A stretch of DNA of 64,000 nt from Sandaracinus sp. GTDB taxonomy: Bacteria; Myxococcota_A; Polyangia; Polyangiales; Houyiibacteriaceae. Positions 17,527 through 26,394 of this stretch are shown here, piece by piece. Made by a program: the position numbers and the translations under genes. How positions within the stretch are numbered: position 1 is the first letter of the stretch; each line of letters starts with the position of its first letter. Under the pieces are notes generated by a model. It was not told the DNA's origin, did not search any database, and saw nothing but the letters and a program-made list of their open reading frames with translations. The DNA lies in the NCBI GenBank assembly GCA_002699025.1, contig PABA01000027.1, positions 1 through 64,000 of the forward strand, in the 5' to 3' direction.

Positions 17527-17616
17527 GCGCGTTCGACCGCCGCTCTCTCGACCGCCGCGCGTTCGACCGCCGCGCGTTCGACCGCCGCGCGTTCGACCGC
17601 CGCTCTCTCGACTGGC
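17527..17616. repeat. 15-bp tandem repeat in a divergent promoter region
   Basis: Six 15-bp units sit between the membrane protein and the oxidoreductase. Four read GCGCGTTCGACCGCC, one GCTCTCTCGACCGCC, and the last is a degenerate GCTCTCTCGACTGGC. The array ends about 40 bases before the oxidoreductase ATG. Each unit contains TTCGA or CTCGA, so evenly spaced protein binding sites are possible. Confidence 0.85.
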
Positions 17617-17657
17617 CCCCCTTTCGACCGCTCCCCCGTCGCCCTACCCTCGCCGCC

Positions 17658-19853
17658 ATGGCTCCGCCCCCGACGCGCACGACGACCTTCGGCACCTGCC
17701 CGCTCTGCGAGGCCATGTGCGGCATCCGCATCGAGCTCGAGGAGGGGCGCGTCCAGGCCATCCGCGGCGACGACGCGGACCCCTTCAGCCAGGGCCACAT
17801 CTGCCCCAAGGCGCCGGCCCTGAAGGAGCTCCACGAGGATCCGGACCGGCTGAAGCACCCGCTCCGCCGCGTCGGCGGTCGCTGGGAGCCGCTCCCCTGG
17901 GACGACGCCCTCGACCTCGCCGCCGAGGGCCTCCATCGCGTCCAGCGCGAGCACGGCCGCGACGCCATGGGCCTCTATCTCGGCAACCCGAACGCGCACA
18001 ACCTCGGCGCCATGCTCTTCGGGCCGCTGATGCTGCGCGCCCTCCGCTCGAAGAACCGCTTCAGCGCCACCAGCGTCGACCAGCTCCCGCACATGTTCGC
18101 GAGCTGGCAGATGTTCGGGCACCAGCTCTTCTTCCCGGTGCCGGACCTCGACCGCACCGACTACTTCCTGATCCTCGGCGCGAACCCGCTCGCCTCGAAC
18201 GGCTCGATCATGACCGCCCCGGACATGCGCCGGCGCCTGCGCGAGATCCGCGAGCGCGACGGCCAGGTGGTGGTCGTCGACCCGCGGCGCACGGAGACGG
18301 CGAAGGTCGCGAGCGAGCACCTCTTCATCCGGCCGGCGACCGACGCCTTCTTCCTGCTCGCGCTCGTCCGCGAGGTCTTCGCGCAGGGGCTCGTCGACCT
18401 CGGGCGCCTCGCCGATGACTGCGACCGGCTCGACGTGCTCGAGGCCGTCGCCCAGCCCTACACGGCGCGCCGGGCCGAGCGGGTCACGGGCATCCCGGCG
18501 GCGACCATCAAGCGCGTCGCCCGCGAGCTCGCCATGGCCGAGCGCGCCGCCGTCTACGGGCGGGTCGGCGCGTGCACGCAGGCCTTCGGTGGGCTGAACG
18601 CCTGGCTGATCCACGCGCTGAACCTGATCACCGGGCACTTCGATCGGCCGGGCGGGGTCATGTTCACGACGCCGGCCGTCGACGTCGTCTCCGCGGCCGG
18701 CGGCTTCGGCATCGGCCGCGGGAGCTTCGGCCGCTGGAAGAGCCGCGTACGCGGGCTGCCCGAGTTCGGCGGTGAGCTGCCGGCGAGCTGCATGGCCGAG
18801 GAGATGCTCGAGCCGGGCGAGGGGCAGATCCGCGGCATGATCACCATGGCCGGCAACCCGGTGCTCTCCGTGCCGAACGGCGCGCGCCTCGACGAGGCCT
18901 TCGCGTCGCTCGACTTCATGATCTCGATCGACCCCTACCTGAACGAGACCACGCGCCACGCGGACCTGATCCTGCCGCCCGTCTCGCCCCTCGAGCGCGA
19001 CCACTACGACCTCGTCTTCCACGCCGTCGCCGTGCGGAACACGGCCAAGTTCGTGCCAGCGCCGCTCCCGAAGCCGGCCGGCGCGAAGGACGACGGCGAG
19101 ATCCTCCTGGGGCTGCTGCGCCGGGTGGAGACGCTCCGCGGCGGGCCCCTCTCCCGGCGGGCGCTCGAGGCGCGGGCGCTCGAGGCGCTCGGTCAGCGCG
19201 GCCTGCTCGACCTCGGCCTGCGCACGGGGCCCTGGGGGAAGGGCATCGCCGGCTGGAAGCCCGCGGGGAGCGGCGAGAAGGGCAAGCTCTCGCTGAAGGT
19301 GCTGAAGGCGCACCCGCACGGGCTCGACCTCGGGCCGCTGATGCCGTCCATGCCCGAGCGCCTGCCGGCCCAGCACCCGCGCATCGATCTGGCGCCCCAG
19401 TGCTTCGTGGACGACCTGCCGCGCCTCGACGCGAGCGAGGGGAGCGAGACGAGCCTGCGCCTCATCGGCCGGCGCCACGTGCGCAGCAACAACAGCTGGA
19501 TGCACAACGTGCCGCAGCTGATGAAGGGGCGCGATCGCTGCACGCTGATGATGCACGCGGCGGACGCGAAGAAGCGGGGCGTGAAGAGCGGCGACGTGGT
19601 CGTCGTGCGCTCGCGCGTCGGCGCGGTCGAGGTGGTCGTGGAGGTCGGGGACGAGATGATGGAGGGCGTCGTCAGCCTGCCGCACGGCTTCGGGCACCAC
19701 CGGGCGGGGACGCGCATGGAGGTCGCCGAGGCGCATGCCGGGGTGAGCCTCAACGACCTGACGGACGACGGCTACGTGGACGAGCTCACGGGCACGGCGG
19801 CGATCAACGGCGTCCCCGTGGAGGTCGAGGCGCGCGCCGAGGCGGCGGAGTAG
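17658..19853 (+). CDS. Molybdopterin-dependent oxidoreductase (formate dehydrogenase / DMSO reductase family)
   Basis: The 731-residue enzyme begins with a 4Fe-4S ligand set, Cys14, Cys17, Cys21 and Cys49 (C-x2-C-x3-C-x27-C). The large molybdopterin-binding domains follow (LILGANPLASNGS, VVVVDPRRTETAK, ITGHFDRPGGVM, MAGNPVLSVPN). The C-terminal 120 residues are the dinucleotide-binding beta-barrel (RRHVRSNNSWMHNVPQL, VSLPHGFGHHR). No twin-arginine signal is present, so it is cytoplasmic. The Mo ligand and substrate cannot be fixed by eye. No electron-transfer subunit is adjacent. A MobA-like cofactor enzyme lies near 36.8 kb. Confidence 0.9.
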   Translation: MAPPPTRTTTFGTCPLCEAMCGIRIELEEGRVQAIRGDDADPFSQGHICPKAPALKELHEDPDRLKHPLRRVGGRWEPLPWDDALDLAAEGLHRVQREHGRDAMGLYLGNPNAHNLGAMLFGPLMLRALRSKNRFSATSVDQLPHMFASWQMFGHQLFFPVPDLDRTDYFLILGANPLASNGSIMTAPDMRRRLREIRERDGQVVVVDPRRTETAKVASEHLFIRPATDAFFLLALVREVFAQGLVDLGRLADDCDRLDVLEAVAQPYTARRAERVTGIPAATIKRVARELAMAERAAVYGRVGACTQAFGGLNAWLIHALNLITGHFDRPGGVMFTTPAVDVVSAAGGFGIGRGSFGRWKSRVRGLPEFGGELPASCMAEEMLEPGEGQIRGMITMAGNPVLSVPNGARLDEAFASLDFMISIDPYLNETTRHADLILPPVSPLERDHYDLVFHAVAVRNTAKFVPAPLPKPAGAKDDGEILLGLLRRVETLRGGPLSRRALEARALEALGQRGLLDLGLRTGPWGKGIAGWKPAGSGEKGKLSLKVLKAHPHGLDLGPLMPSMPERLPAQHPRIDLAPQCFVDDLPRLDASEGSETSLRLIGRRHVRSNNSWMHNVPQLMKGRDRCTLMMHAADAKKRGVKSGDVVVVRSRVGAVEVVVEVGDEMMEGVVSLPHGFGHHRAGTRMEVAEAHAGVSLNDLTDDGYVDELTGTAAINGVPVEVEARAEAAE

Positions 19854-20171
19854 GCGGGGGGATCCCCCTGCCTTCGGTCAGGACGCGTTCCGCCGTCCGC
19901 TCTCCGGGCGCGGGCTCGACGTCGCGGCCCGGCCCGCGTCCGCGGACGAGCCCGGCGAAGCCGGGGGCACACCACGCTGCGACGATCGGCTTCGTGAAAC
20001 GTGCGCGGGCGCGTTTCACGAAGAGCCCCTCGCTCCTCGCCAGACTCGCTTCACGCGAGGCCGAGCCGTCGCTCGCGCGGCGTGTCCGGGTTCCCACCGG
20101 CGGCGCCTTGACCTCCGGCGCGGCGGCGGGCACCACGAAGCTCGGTGGCTCGGGGGACCACCGGCTCCCCC
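19854..20171. other. Intergenic region with 11-bp stem hairpin
   Basis: This 318-bp stretch between two plus-strand genes has no convincing gene. Just after the oxidoreductase stop is the palindrome GGGGGATCCCCC. At 19991-20022 lies a perfect inverted repeat, TTCGTGAAACG and CGTTTCACGAA, around a 10-base G+C loop. The rest is unremarkable, and the kinase promoter is presumably in the last 100 bases. Confidence 0.7.
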
Positions 20172-22106
20172 ATGTCCGCCTCTCCCTCGCGCGCCCGCCC
20201 GAGTGACCTCCCGCCCTCGCGGCAGCGCGGGCTCTCGCAGTACGCCCGGCTCCGCGTCGGGTCGAAGGCCGATGCGCTCCTGAGCGACCTCGTCGAGCTG
20301 GCCGGGCCGACCCCGCTCGGCGCCCCCTCGCTCGAGGCGCACCTCTTCCGCTCGCTCCGGAGGCGCCTCGGCGATCCGGCCGCCTGGCGGCGCCGCGGGG
20401 CCGAGTCGGCGACCTGGTTTCGCCCGGCCGCCACGGGCTACGGCGAGCAGCTCGCGCGCTTCCGCGCCATGTGGAGCCCGGGCGACGCGGAGATCCTCGA
20501 GCTCCACTTCGCGCGCCTGCTCGAGCCCGGCGAGGTGGCCTGGGTGATCGACGCGCCGGAGGCCCGCGTGCGCGAGACGCTCGAGGCCGCCCTCGAGGCC
20601 GGCGAGCGCCTCTTCGGCGCGGAGCCGCCGAGCGCCTCGGGCGACGTCCGCGGCGCGCTCCTCGAGGCCTTCGCCATGCGCGCGGCTGCCTCGCCGAGCG
20701 TGCCGCCGACGGGGCCCGCGCCCCTCGCCCCCGGCGCCTTGATCGCCGAACGCTACGAGCTCGAGGCGCGGCTGGGGAGCGGCGCCTACGCGGAGGTCTT
20801 CCGGGCGCGCGACCGGCTCGTGCCCGACCACGTGGTGGCGCTGAAGATCCTCGCGGCGCCCGTGCGCACGGAGGAGGGGCGCGCGCATGCGCTCCGGGAG
20901 ATCCGCTGCCTCGCGGCCGTCTTCCACCCCTCGGTCGCGCAGCTCAAGGACCACGGCTGGCACGCGGACCGGCTCTGGATCGCCATGCCCTTCTACGAGG
21001 GCGAGACCCTCGAAGCCCGGCTCGCGCGGGGCCCGCTCACGCGCCGGGAGGCGCTGGCGATCTTCCGCCCCCTCGCGCTGGCGCTCGACGCGCTCCACGC
21101 GGTCGGCGTGCGACACCAGGACGTGAAGCCGGACAACGTGCTCCTCGCGCGGGTGCGCGGCGGCGGCGAAGCGGGCGAGCTGCTGCCCGTGCTGATCGAC
21201 TTCGGCGTGGCCGTCGGCGAGAGCGAGACCTTCCTCGCCGGGACGCCCGAGTACTTCGCGCCGGAGATGGCCGCGCGGCTCCGGGACGAGCTGCCGGATC
21301 GACCCATCGACGCGAAGGCCGACGTCTTCTCGCTCGCCCTCTGCCTCCGGGACGCGCTCAGCCCGAGCTGCTTCCGCGCCGAGGAGGAGGCCCTCGAGGA
21401 GACCATCGCCCGGCGCGCCACGGAGGCGCCGCGCCTGCCGCCCGAGCCCGAGCTCCGCGACCTCCAGGCCCCGCTGGGCCGCTGGCTCGCGCTCGAGGCC
21501 GGGGCGCGCCCGACGGCGGCCGCGCTCGCCGAGGAGCTCGACGTGCTGCTCGAGCCCGAGCGGCGGCGGGCCCAGCGACGGCGCCGGCTGCGCTGGGGGC
21601 TGCGCGCGCTTTTCACCTTCCTGCTGGTCGGTGGCGCCATCGGCTACGGGCTCCACCGGCGCGCCGAGGCGCACCGGGCGGCGGCCGAGCGCGCCGAAGA
21701 GCAGGCCGCCGAACAGCGCAGCCAGGCGCGCCGAGCGCGGGCACGGGCCGAGCGCGTCGAGACCGCGCTCCACGACGAGTCCGAGCAGCGGCTGGCGCTC
21801 GAGGATCAGGTGCGGGCGCTGCGGGAGAGCGCGCTGAGCCGGGACGAGCTGGCGCGGCGCCTCGCGGAGGCCGAGGCCGAGCGCGACGAGCTCCAGGCGC
21901 GCGTCGTCCGCGAGCGCATGCGCCTTCAGCGGCAGCGCCGCGCCAACGAGGATCTGATGCAGGCCTACGCGCGCCTCCGCGACGACCTCGCCGCCGCGCG
22001 CGCCCGCGCGACGGCCGCGAGCCGGGCCGCCGGGGGCGCCCCGGGCGAGGCGCCGACCGAGGAGCCCGCGCCGCCGCCGCCCGCGCCCGCCGGACCCACC
22101 GAGTAG
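20172..22106 (+). CDS. Ser/Thr protein kinase with sigma-like N-terminal helix-turn-helix and coiled-coil tail
   Basis: The 644-residue protein is called from ATG 20172; a start 27 bases upstream is possible. Residues 20-150 resemble a sigma-70 family region: SPGDAEILELHFARLLEPGEVAWVIDAP at 102-129 has the spacing of region 4. The kinase domain (195-460) has LGSGAYAEVF, Lys225, a catalytic loop reading HQDVKPDN (315-322), so Gln replaces the usual Arg, DFG at 343-345 and PE at 364-365. One transmembrane helix lies near 475-497, followed by a long Ala/Arg/Glu coiled coil and a Pro-rich end. It is convergent with the SDR gene. Whether the HTH-like part binds DNA is untested. Confidence 0.88.
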   Translation: MSASPSRARPSDLPPSRQRGLSQYARLRVGSKADALLSDLVELAGPTPLGAPSLEAHLFRSLRRRLGDPAAWRRRGAESATWFRPAATGYGEQLARFRAMWSPGDAEILELHFARLLEPGEVAWVIDAPEARVRETLEAALEAGERLFGAEPPSASGDVRGALLEAFAMRAAASPSVPPTGPAPLAPGALIAERYELEARLGSGAYAEVFRARDRLVPDHVVALKILAAPVRTEEGRAHALREIRCLAAVFHPSVAQLKDHGWHADRLWIAMPFYEGETLEARLARGPLTRREALAIFRPLALALDALHAVGVRHQDVKPDNVLLARVRGGGEAGELLPVLIDFGVAVGESETFLAGTPEYFAPEMAARLRDELPDRPIDAKADVFSLALCLRDALSPSCFRAEEEALEETIARRATEAPRLPPEPELRDLQAPLGRWLALEAGARPTAAALAEELDVLLEPERRRAQRRRRLRWGLRALFTFLLVGGAIGYGLHRRAEAHRAAAERAEEQAAEQRSQARRARARAERVETALHDESEQRLALEDQVRALRESALSRDELARRLAEAEAERDELQARVVRERMRLQRQRRANEDLMQAYARLRDDLAAARARATAASRAAGGAPGEAPTEEPAPPPPAPAGPTE

Positions 22107-22148
22107 GGCGCTCGGGCGCCCGCGGTCGGCGCTCCGGCGAGCGCGCGC

Positions 22149-22293
22149 GAGCCGACCTCGCGCTCAGCCGTTGCGCGTCATGAGCAGGTGCGCGACGCCG
22201 GGCATGCGCCGGCCGACCTCGCGCGAGCCGACCTCGCGCTCAGCCGTTGCGCGTCATGAGCAGGTGCGCGACGCCGGGCATGTGCCGGCCGAC
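22149..22293. repeat. Tandem duplication of the 3' end of the SDR gene
   Basis: About 69 bp starting GAGCCGACCTCGCGC recur with a 76-bp period (22149-22217 and 22225-22293) with a single C/T difference. The right copy contains the SDR stop codon and last 18 or so codons; the left copy is a free-standing duplicate beyond the stop. The near identity means the duplication is recent. Confidence 0.9.
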
Positions 22294-23031
22294 GAAGCCG
22301 GCGAGCTTGCCGTGCCCGGTGAAGACGTGCTCCCGATCGCGCCGGTGGAGCGCGCCGACCATCGCCTTCGCCGCCTTCTCCGCGCTCCACATCAGCTTCG
22401 CCGGCCGCGGGTCCTTCCGAGACGGATCGTGGCGCCCCTCGTTGTCGACCTGCGCGATCTCGCTCTCGACGAAGCCCGGGTGGATCGTCGTGCAGCTCAC
22501 GCCGCTGCCGTGGAGCTCGATGGAGAGGGTCTGCCCGATGCCGCGCACGGCGTACTTGCTCGCGACGTAGGCGCCGTTCTTCGGGAGCGGCAGCATGGCG
22601 GCGACGCTGCCGAGGAGCCCGATGCGCCCGCCCGTCTGGCGAAGATGCGGCAAGGCGAAGCGCACCGTCTGCGTGAGCCCGACCACGTTCACGTCGAGCT
22701 GCCGGCGCCAGTCCTCGGCCGTGAGCTCCTCGATCTTCCCGACCACGCCGAAGCCCGCGTTCGCCACGCAGACGTCCATGCGCCCGAGCACGCTCGCGAC
22801 CTGGTCCGCCGCCTCCCGCACCGCCGCCTCGTCGCGCACGTCGCAGGGCACGGCGAGCCCGCGCCCGCCGATGGCCGAGACCTCGCGCGCGACCTCCTGC
22901 AGCCGCGCCTCGCGCCGGCCGGAGACCGCCACGTGTGCCCCCTCGCGCGCCAGCTCGAGCGCCAGCGCCTTGCCGATGCCGCTCCCGCCGCCGGTGATCC
23001 ACGCGACCTGTCCCTCGAAGCGCTTCGCCAT
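22240..23031 (-). CDS. Short-chain dehydrogenase/reductase
   Basis: The 263-residue classical SDR has the NAD(P)-binding TGGGSGIG (13-20), NAG (91-93) and the catalytic Ser142, Tyr155 and Lys159 (YVASK). The sequence around SGRRE suggests NADP preference because of the Arg pair after the second strand. The C-terminal part (MWSAEKAAKAMVGAL, HVFTGHGKLAGFVGRHMPG) matches SDRs that act on lipids or sterols. The ATG at 23031 is preferred over an upstream in-frame ATG at 23043. It lies 53 bases downstream of the membrane protein gene on the same strand and may share its transcript. Its 3' end is duplicated in tandem. Confidence 0.9.
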   Translation of the reverse strand: MAKRFEGQVAWITGGGSGIGKALALELAREGAHVAVSGRREARLQEVAREVSAIGGRGLAVPCDVRDEAAVREAADQVASVLGRMDVCVANAGFGVVGKIEELTAEDWRRQLDVNVVGLTQTVRFALPHLRQTGGRIGLLGSVAAMLPLPKNGAYVASKYAVRGIGQTLSIELHGSGVSCTTIHPGFVESEIAQVDNEGRHDPSRKDPRPAKLMWSAEKAAKAMVGALHRRDREHVFTGHGKLAGFVGRHMPGVAHLLMTRNG

Positions 23032-23084
23032 GCGCCGCACCATGCCCGCGATCCGGCGCCGCGACAACGAGCGGCCCCGCGTCC

Positions 23085-23924
23085 CTATGGGCCGGCCTCC
23101 GACCGCCGACCTCGCGCCCCGTTCTCCCCGCGCTCTTCGACCTCCGCCACTTCGCCCTCCTCGCCCGGGTCGACGCGGACGCGCGGCATGGGGGAACGGG
23201 GAACGAGCTCGAGGGCGTCCTCGATGGCGGCGCAGGTCGCGCGCGCCGTGGCGCCGTCCACGAAATCCGTGAGCAGGACCGGGTCGAGGCTCCCGGCTCG
23301 GATGGCGACCACCAGCTGCGCGCCCGAGCGGCGGGCCCGGCGCGCGGCGCCCCCGAGGAGCCCCTCGGCCTCGGCGCTGCCCACGTCGAGGACGCGCACG
23401 TAGGCGACCTCCTCGCAGGGGAGCTCGACACGAACGGCGCCGCCCCGGCGCACGCGGAGCAGGCCCCGCTCGATCTCGACGTGGTCGGGGCGCAGGGCGC
23501 GGCGCACACGGAAGACGGAAGCGACGAGCAGCGGCGAGCCGAAGATGAGCCCCTGGACGAGGGGGCCCCACTTCTCGAGGACGACGGAGAACACGAGGAG
23601 CGTCGCGATGAGCGCGCCGCCGACGGCCGCGAGGATCGTCGAACGGAGGCGCGGACGGACCTCGATGCGCCGCCGGTCCCGGGCGGCCTGCCGGTAGGTG
23701 GAGGCGCCCCGTTCGCGCGTGACGCGGAGGGCGTGGGAGGACGCGTCCACGTCGGGCGCCCAGTGGCCCCCCTCGCGGAGCCCTCGGACCAGCGCCGGCC
23801 AGCGCGCCTCGGCCTCCTCCGCGCCGAGCTCGCGCCGGAGCCACCAGGCGAGCTCCGAGCGCGTGGTCTCCTTCTTCAAGCCCCACGCGAGCGCGCGGAG
23901 GACGAGGTCGTCGGTCGCCGACAC
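23085..23924 (-). CDS. Hypothetical two-helix membrane protein
   Basis: The 279-residue protein starts at GTG 23924. The N-terminal 90 residues are a soluble helical domain (ELAWWLRRELGAEEAEARWPALVRGL). Two transmembrane helices with a short turn follow near 103-125 and 130-145. The C-terminal 120 residues (HVEIERGLLRVRRGGAVRVELP onward) are beta-rich and recall a PH-like domain. The tail is acidic and charged. I do not recognise the family. It is divergent from the thioesterase with a 151-bp gap, which should hold both promoters. Confidence 0.65.
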   Translation of the reverse strand: MSATDDLVLRALAWGLKKETTRSELAWWLRRELGAEEAEARWPALVRGLREGGHWAPDVDASSHALRVTRERGASTYRQAARDRRRIEVRPRLRSTILAAVGGALIATLLVFSVVLEKWGPLVQGLIFGSPLLVASVFRVRRALRPDHVEIERGLLRVRRGGAVRVELPCEEVAYVRVLDVGSAEAEGLLGGAARRARRSGAQLVVAIRAGSLDPVLLTDFVDGATARATCAAIEDALELVPRSPMPRVRVDPGEEGEVAEVEERGENGARGRRSEAGP

Positions 23925-24075
23925 GGCTCCAGGCTGCGGGCCTGGGGAGCGCGGGTCCAGCCCGGAGACCCGGGGAGCGGGGCGAGCGCGACCGCACCGG
24001 CGGGCCATGGGCGCCTGCCGAGCGTCGGGCCCCGCGAGACGTAGCGGTGGGCGCCGCCGCGCGACCAAGCGCGCG

Positions 24076-24891
24076 ATGGAGCGTGACGTGAACGATTTCG
24101 CCGAAGCCACCCGGGTCGAGAAGATCGCCGACGATCGCTGGGGCGCCTCGATCCCCGAAGGATGGGAGCAGGGGCGCGGCGCCTTCGGGGGCCTCGTCGT
24201 CGGCACGCTGATCCGGGCGCTCGAGAAGCTCGAGGAGCCCGAGCGTCCGCTGCGCGCGTTGAGCGCGGAGATCCCGAGCCCGGTGCTCCCGGGCCACGCC
24301 GAGATCCGCCTGACGACGCTGCGCCGCGGCTCCGGGCTGAGCAGCCACGAGGCGCACCTCGTCCAGAAGGACGACGCGGGCGAGGAAGCGATCGTCGCCC
24401 GCGCGAGCGGCGTCTTCGGGAAGGCCCGCGACGTGGACCTCGGCTGGCAGCCGGAGCCCCCCGCGCTCCCGGACTGGCGCGAGGCGAACGTCCTCGAAGG
24501 CCGCGCGCTGCCGCCGCCCTTCGCGCGGCACTACCGCTTCCGACCGACCGGGCCCGCCCCCTTCGCCGGCGGCGCCGAGGCGGTCGTCGAGGGCTGGGTC
24601 GAGCTCGCGCGGCCCGCGGAGCGGATCGGCGCGCCGGAGCTGGCGGGCCTGATCGACGCCTACTGGCCGAGCTTCTTCGCGCGGAGCCGCGCGCCCCGGC
24701 CGGCCGCGACCGTCGCCTTCATGCTGCACCTCACGCCCGCCGCCGCGCGCCTCGACCCGAGCGAGCCGCTCTTCTTCCGCTCGCGGGGGCATCAGGTCGC
24801 CGAGGGCTACCTCTTCGAGCGCCGCGAGCTCTGGTCGCCGCGGGGCGAGCTCGTCGCGCTGAACCCGCAGACCTTCTGCATCATCCGCTGA
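24076..24891 (+). CDS. Acyl-CoA thioesterase-like protein (TesB-type double hotdog)
   Basis: The 271-residue protein resembles TesB-like thioesterases that hydrolyse acyl-CoA. The N-terminal hotdog has WEQGRGAFGGLVVGTLIRAL, where family members use a Gly/Ala-rich turn before the long central helix, and ALSAEIPSPVLPG for the next strand. The second hotdog ends in FERRELWSPRGELVALNPQ, typical of the family's final strand. A paralogue at 33671-34471 has the same layout. No other fatty-acid gene adjoins it, so the physiological substrate is unknown. Confidence 0.8.
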   Translation: MERDVNDFAEATRVEKIADDRWGASIPEGWEQGRGAFGGLVVGTLIRALEKLEEPERPLRALSAEIPSPVLPGHAEIRLTTLRRGSGLSSHEAHLVQKDDAGEEAIVARASGVFGKARDVDLGWQPEPPALPDWREANVLEGRALPPPFARHYRFRPTGPAPFAGGAEAVVEGWVELARPAERIGAPELAGLIDAYWPSFFARSRAPRPAATVAFMLHLTPAAARLDPSEPLFFRSRGHQVAEGYLFERRELWSPRGELVALNPQTFCIIR

Positions 24892-24982
24892 GCGGCGCGG
24901 TCTACGTCGAGCTCGGGGCACGGAGAGCTCCGCCCGATGGATTCGCCCCCCCGCCCGCGTCACAGCCGATATGCTCCCGCGC

Positions 24983-25414
24983 ATGAGCGCGAAGCTCCCG
25001 ACCCTCGCGGGGACGATGACCCCCTTCCCGTACTCGATCCCGCCCGGCGCCACGCTCCACGAGGCGCGCAAGACGATGCAGGAGCACGGCATCCACCACC
25101 TGCCGGTGCAGCGGGGAGACGCCATCCTCGGCATGGTCGCCACCGAGGACCTGCTCGCGGCCGAGGCGCGGGGCGACGACTTCGGGAGCACCTCGGTCGC
25201 GCAGGTCTACGTGAGCGATCCCTACGTGGTCGACCTGCACGCGCCGCTCGTCGGCGTGGTGCGCGAGATCGGCCGGCGCCGCATCGACTCGGCCGTGGTC
25301 ACGCGCGAGGGCAAGCTCGCCGGCATCGTCACGACGACGGATATCTGCGAGGCCTTCGCGGACTTCCTCCAGGAGGTCGCCCAGCCGCCGCCCCCGGGAG
25401 GCTCGGCCGCCTGA
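24983..25414 (+). CDS. CBS-domain pair protein
   Basis: The 143-residue protein is two CBS motifs and little else. The first is around residues 15-70 (PPGATLHEARKTMQEHGIHHLPVQ) and the second around 75-132 (VVREIGRRRIDSAVVTREGKLAGIVTTTDI). Paired CBS motifs (a Bateman module) bind adenine nucleotides and act as energy or ligand sensors. An ATG 12 bases upstream is also possible. It is monocistronic, and no partner enzyme lies next to it. Confidence 0.88.
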   Translation: MSAKLPTLAGTMTPFPYSIPPGATLHEARKTMQEHGIHHLPVQRGDAILGMVATEDLLAAEARGDDFGSTSVAQVYVSDPYVVDLHAPLVGVVREIGRRRIDSAVVTREGKLAGIVTTTDICEAFADFLQEVAQPPPPGGSAA

Positions 25415-25566
25415 GCGCCGCGCCGCCCGGACGGAGGACGAGGGCCTCGACTGGGCCCGCGCGCCATCGCGCCGTCCCCGACGCCACCCGGCCGCCCCAT
25501 CCTGGCTCCCCCGCGAGCCAGCGAGCCGGAGCGCGACCCGCCGCCGAGAAGAGGAGCCCGCACGCC

Positions 25567-26394
25567 GTGAAGCCCGGAACGCACAGCCGCACCGCCGCCA
25601 TGGTCGCCGCCCTCCGTGCGCGCTCGACCGCCGCCGCCGCGCCCCTCTGCCGCGACGAGTGGGCCGCCGCGCTCGCCGGCGAAGAGGGCGAGGGGCTCGC
25701 CGAGAGGATGCTCGCCGCCAACCCGCACCTCGGCCTCTGGGTCGCCGCCCGGAGCGCCTGGCTCGACCGCGCGGTCGCGCGGGCGACCGAGGCCCAGGTC
25801 GTGATCCTCGGCGCCGGCTTCGACACGCGCGCCGCCCGCCTCGCGCGATCGGGCCGGCGCTTCTTCGAGGTCGACGCGCCCGCCTCGGCCGCCGAGAAGC
25901 GCCGCCGGCTGGCCGCCCTCGAGGGCTACCCGGCGGACGCGGCCACGCAGGTCGAGTGCGACTTCGAGCAGGACGACTTCGTGGAGCGGCTCGCCGCCGC
26001 TGGCTTCGATCGCGGCGCGCCGGCCTGCGTCATCTGGGAGGGCGTCAGCTACTACCTCCCCGAGGCCGCCGTGCGGGCCACGCTCCGCCGCGTCGCCGAG
26101 GGGCTGCACCCGGAGAGCCGCGTCCACTTCGACTTCGTCGGCACGCGCTTCGTCCGGGGCCAGACCGAAGCCGCCGAGGACGCGGCGATGCGGGGCCTGG
26201 TCGCGGACCTGGGTGAGCCCATGGTCTGGGGAGTGAACGACCCGCTCCCGCTCCTCTACGACGTCGGCTTCCGCCGCGTCTTCGTCGATGGCTTCGACGA
26301 GATCGTCCTCGCGCTCACCGGCACCTACGAGCGCGAACGCGCCTTCCGCTTCCAGTACGTGGCCGAGGCGAGCGTCGCCGCGGAGCTGAGATGA
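25567..26394 (+). CDS. Class I SAM-dependent methyltransferase, LCMT/PPM1-like
   Basis: The 275-residue enzyme belongs to the leucine carboxyl methyltransferase-like group. The GTG start at 25567 is chosen because it keeps the SRTAAMVAALRARS opening that this family conserves; ATG 25600 would remove it. SAM-binding motif I is VVILGAGFDTRA (near 80-90), followed by the acidic strand end FFEVDAP. YLPEAAVRATLRRVAEGLHP and HFDFVG complete the Rossmann core. In actinobacteria and myxobacteria relatives methylate small molecules, often in secondary metabolism. It is coupled by ATGA to the alpha/beta hydrolase. Confidence 0.87.
   Translation: MKPGTHSRTAAMVAALRARSTAAAAPLCRDEWAAALAGEEGEGLAERMLAANPHLGLWVAARSAWLDRAVARATEAQVVILGAGFDTRAARLARSGRRFFEVDAPASAAEKRRRLAALEGYPADAATQVECDFEQDDFVERLAAAGFDRGAPACVIWEGVSYYLPEAAVRATLRRVAEGLHPESRVHFDFVGTRFVRGQTEAAEDAAMRGLVADLGEPMVWGVNDPLPLLYDVGFRRVFVDGFDEIVLALTGTYERERAFRFQYVAEASVAAELR

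Noticed and set aside
17433-19736. Long minus-strand frame opposite the molybdopterin oxidoreductase
   Set aside because: No recognisable domain and composition typical of an antisense shadow; the plus strand encodes a complete enzyme.
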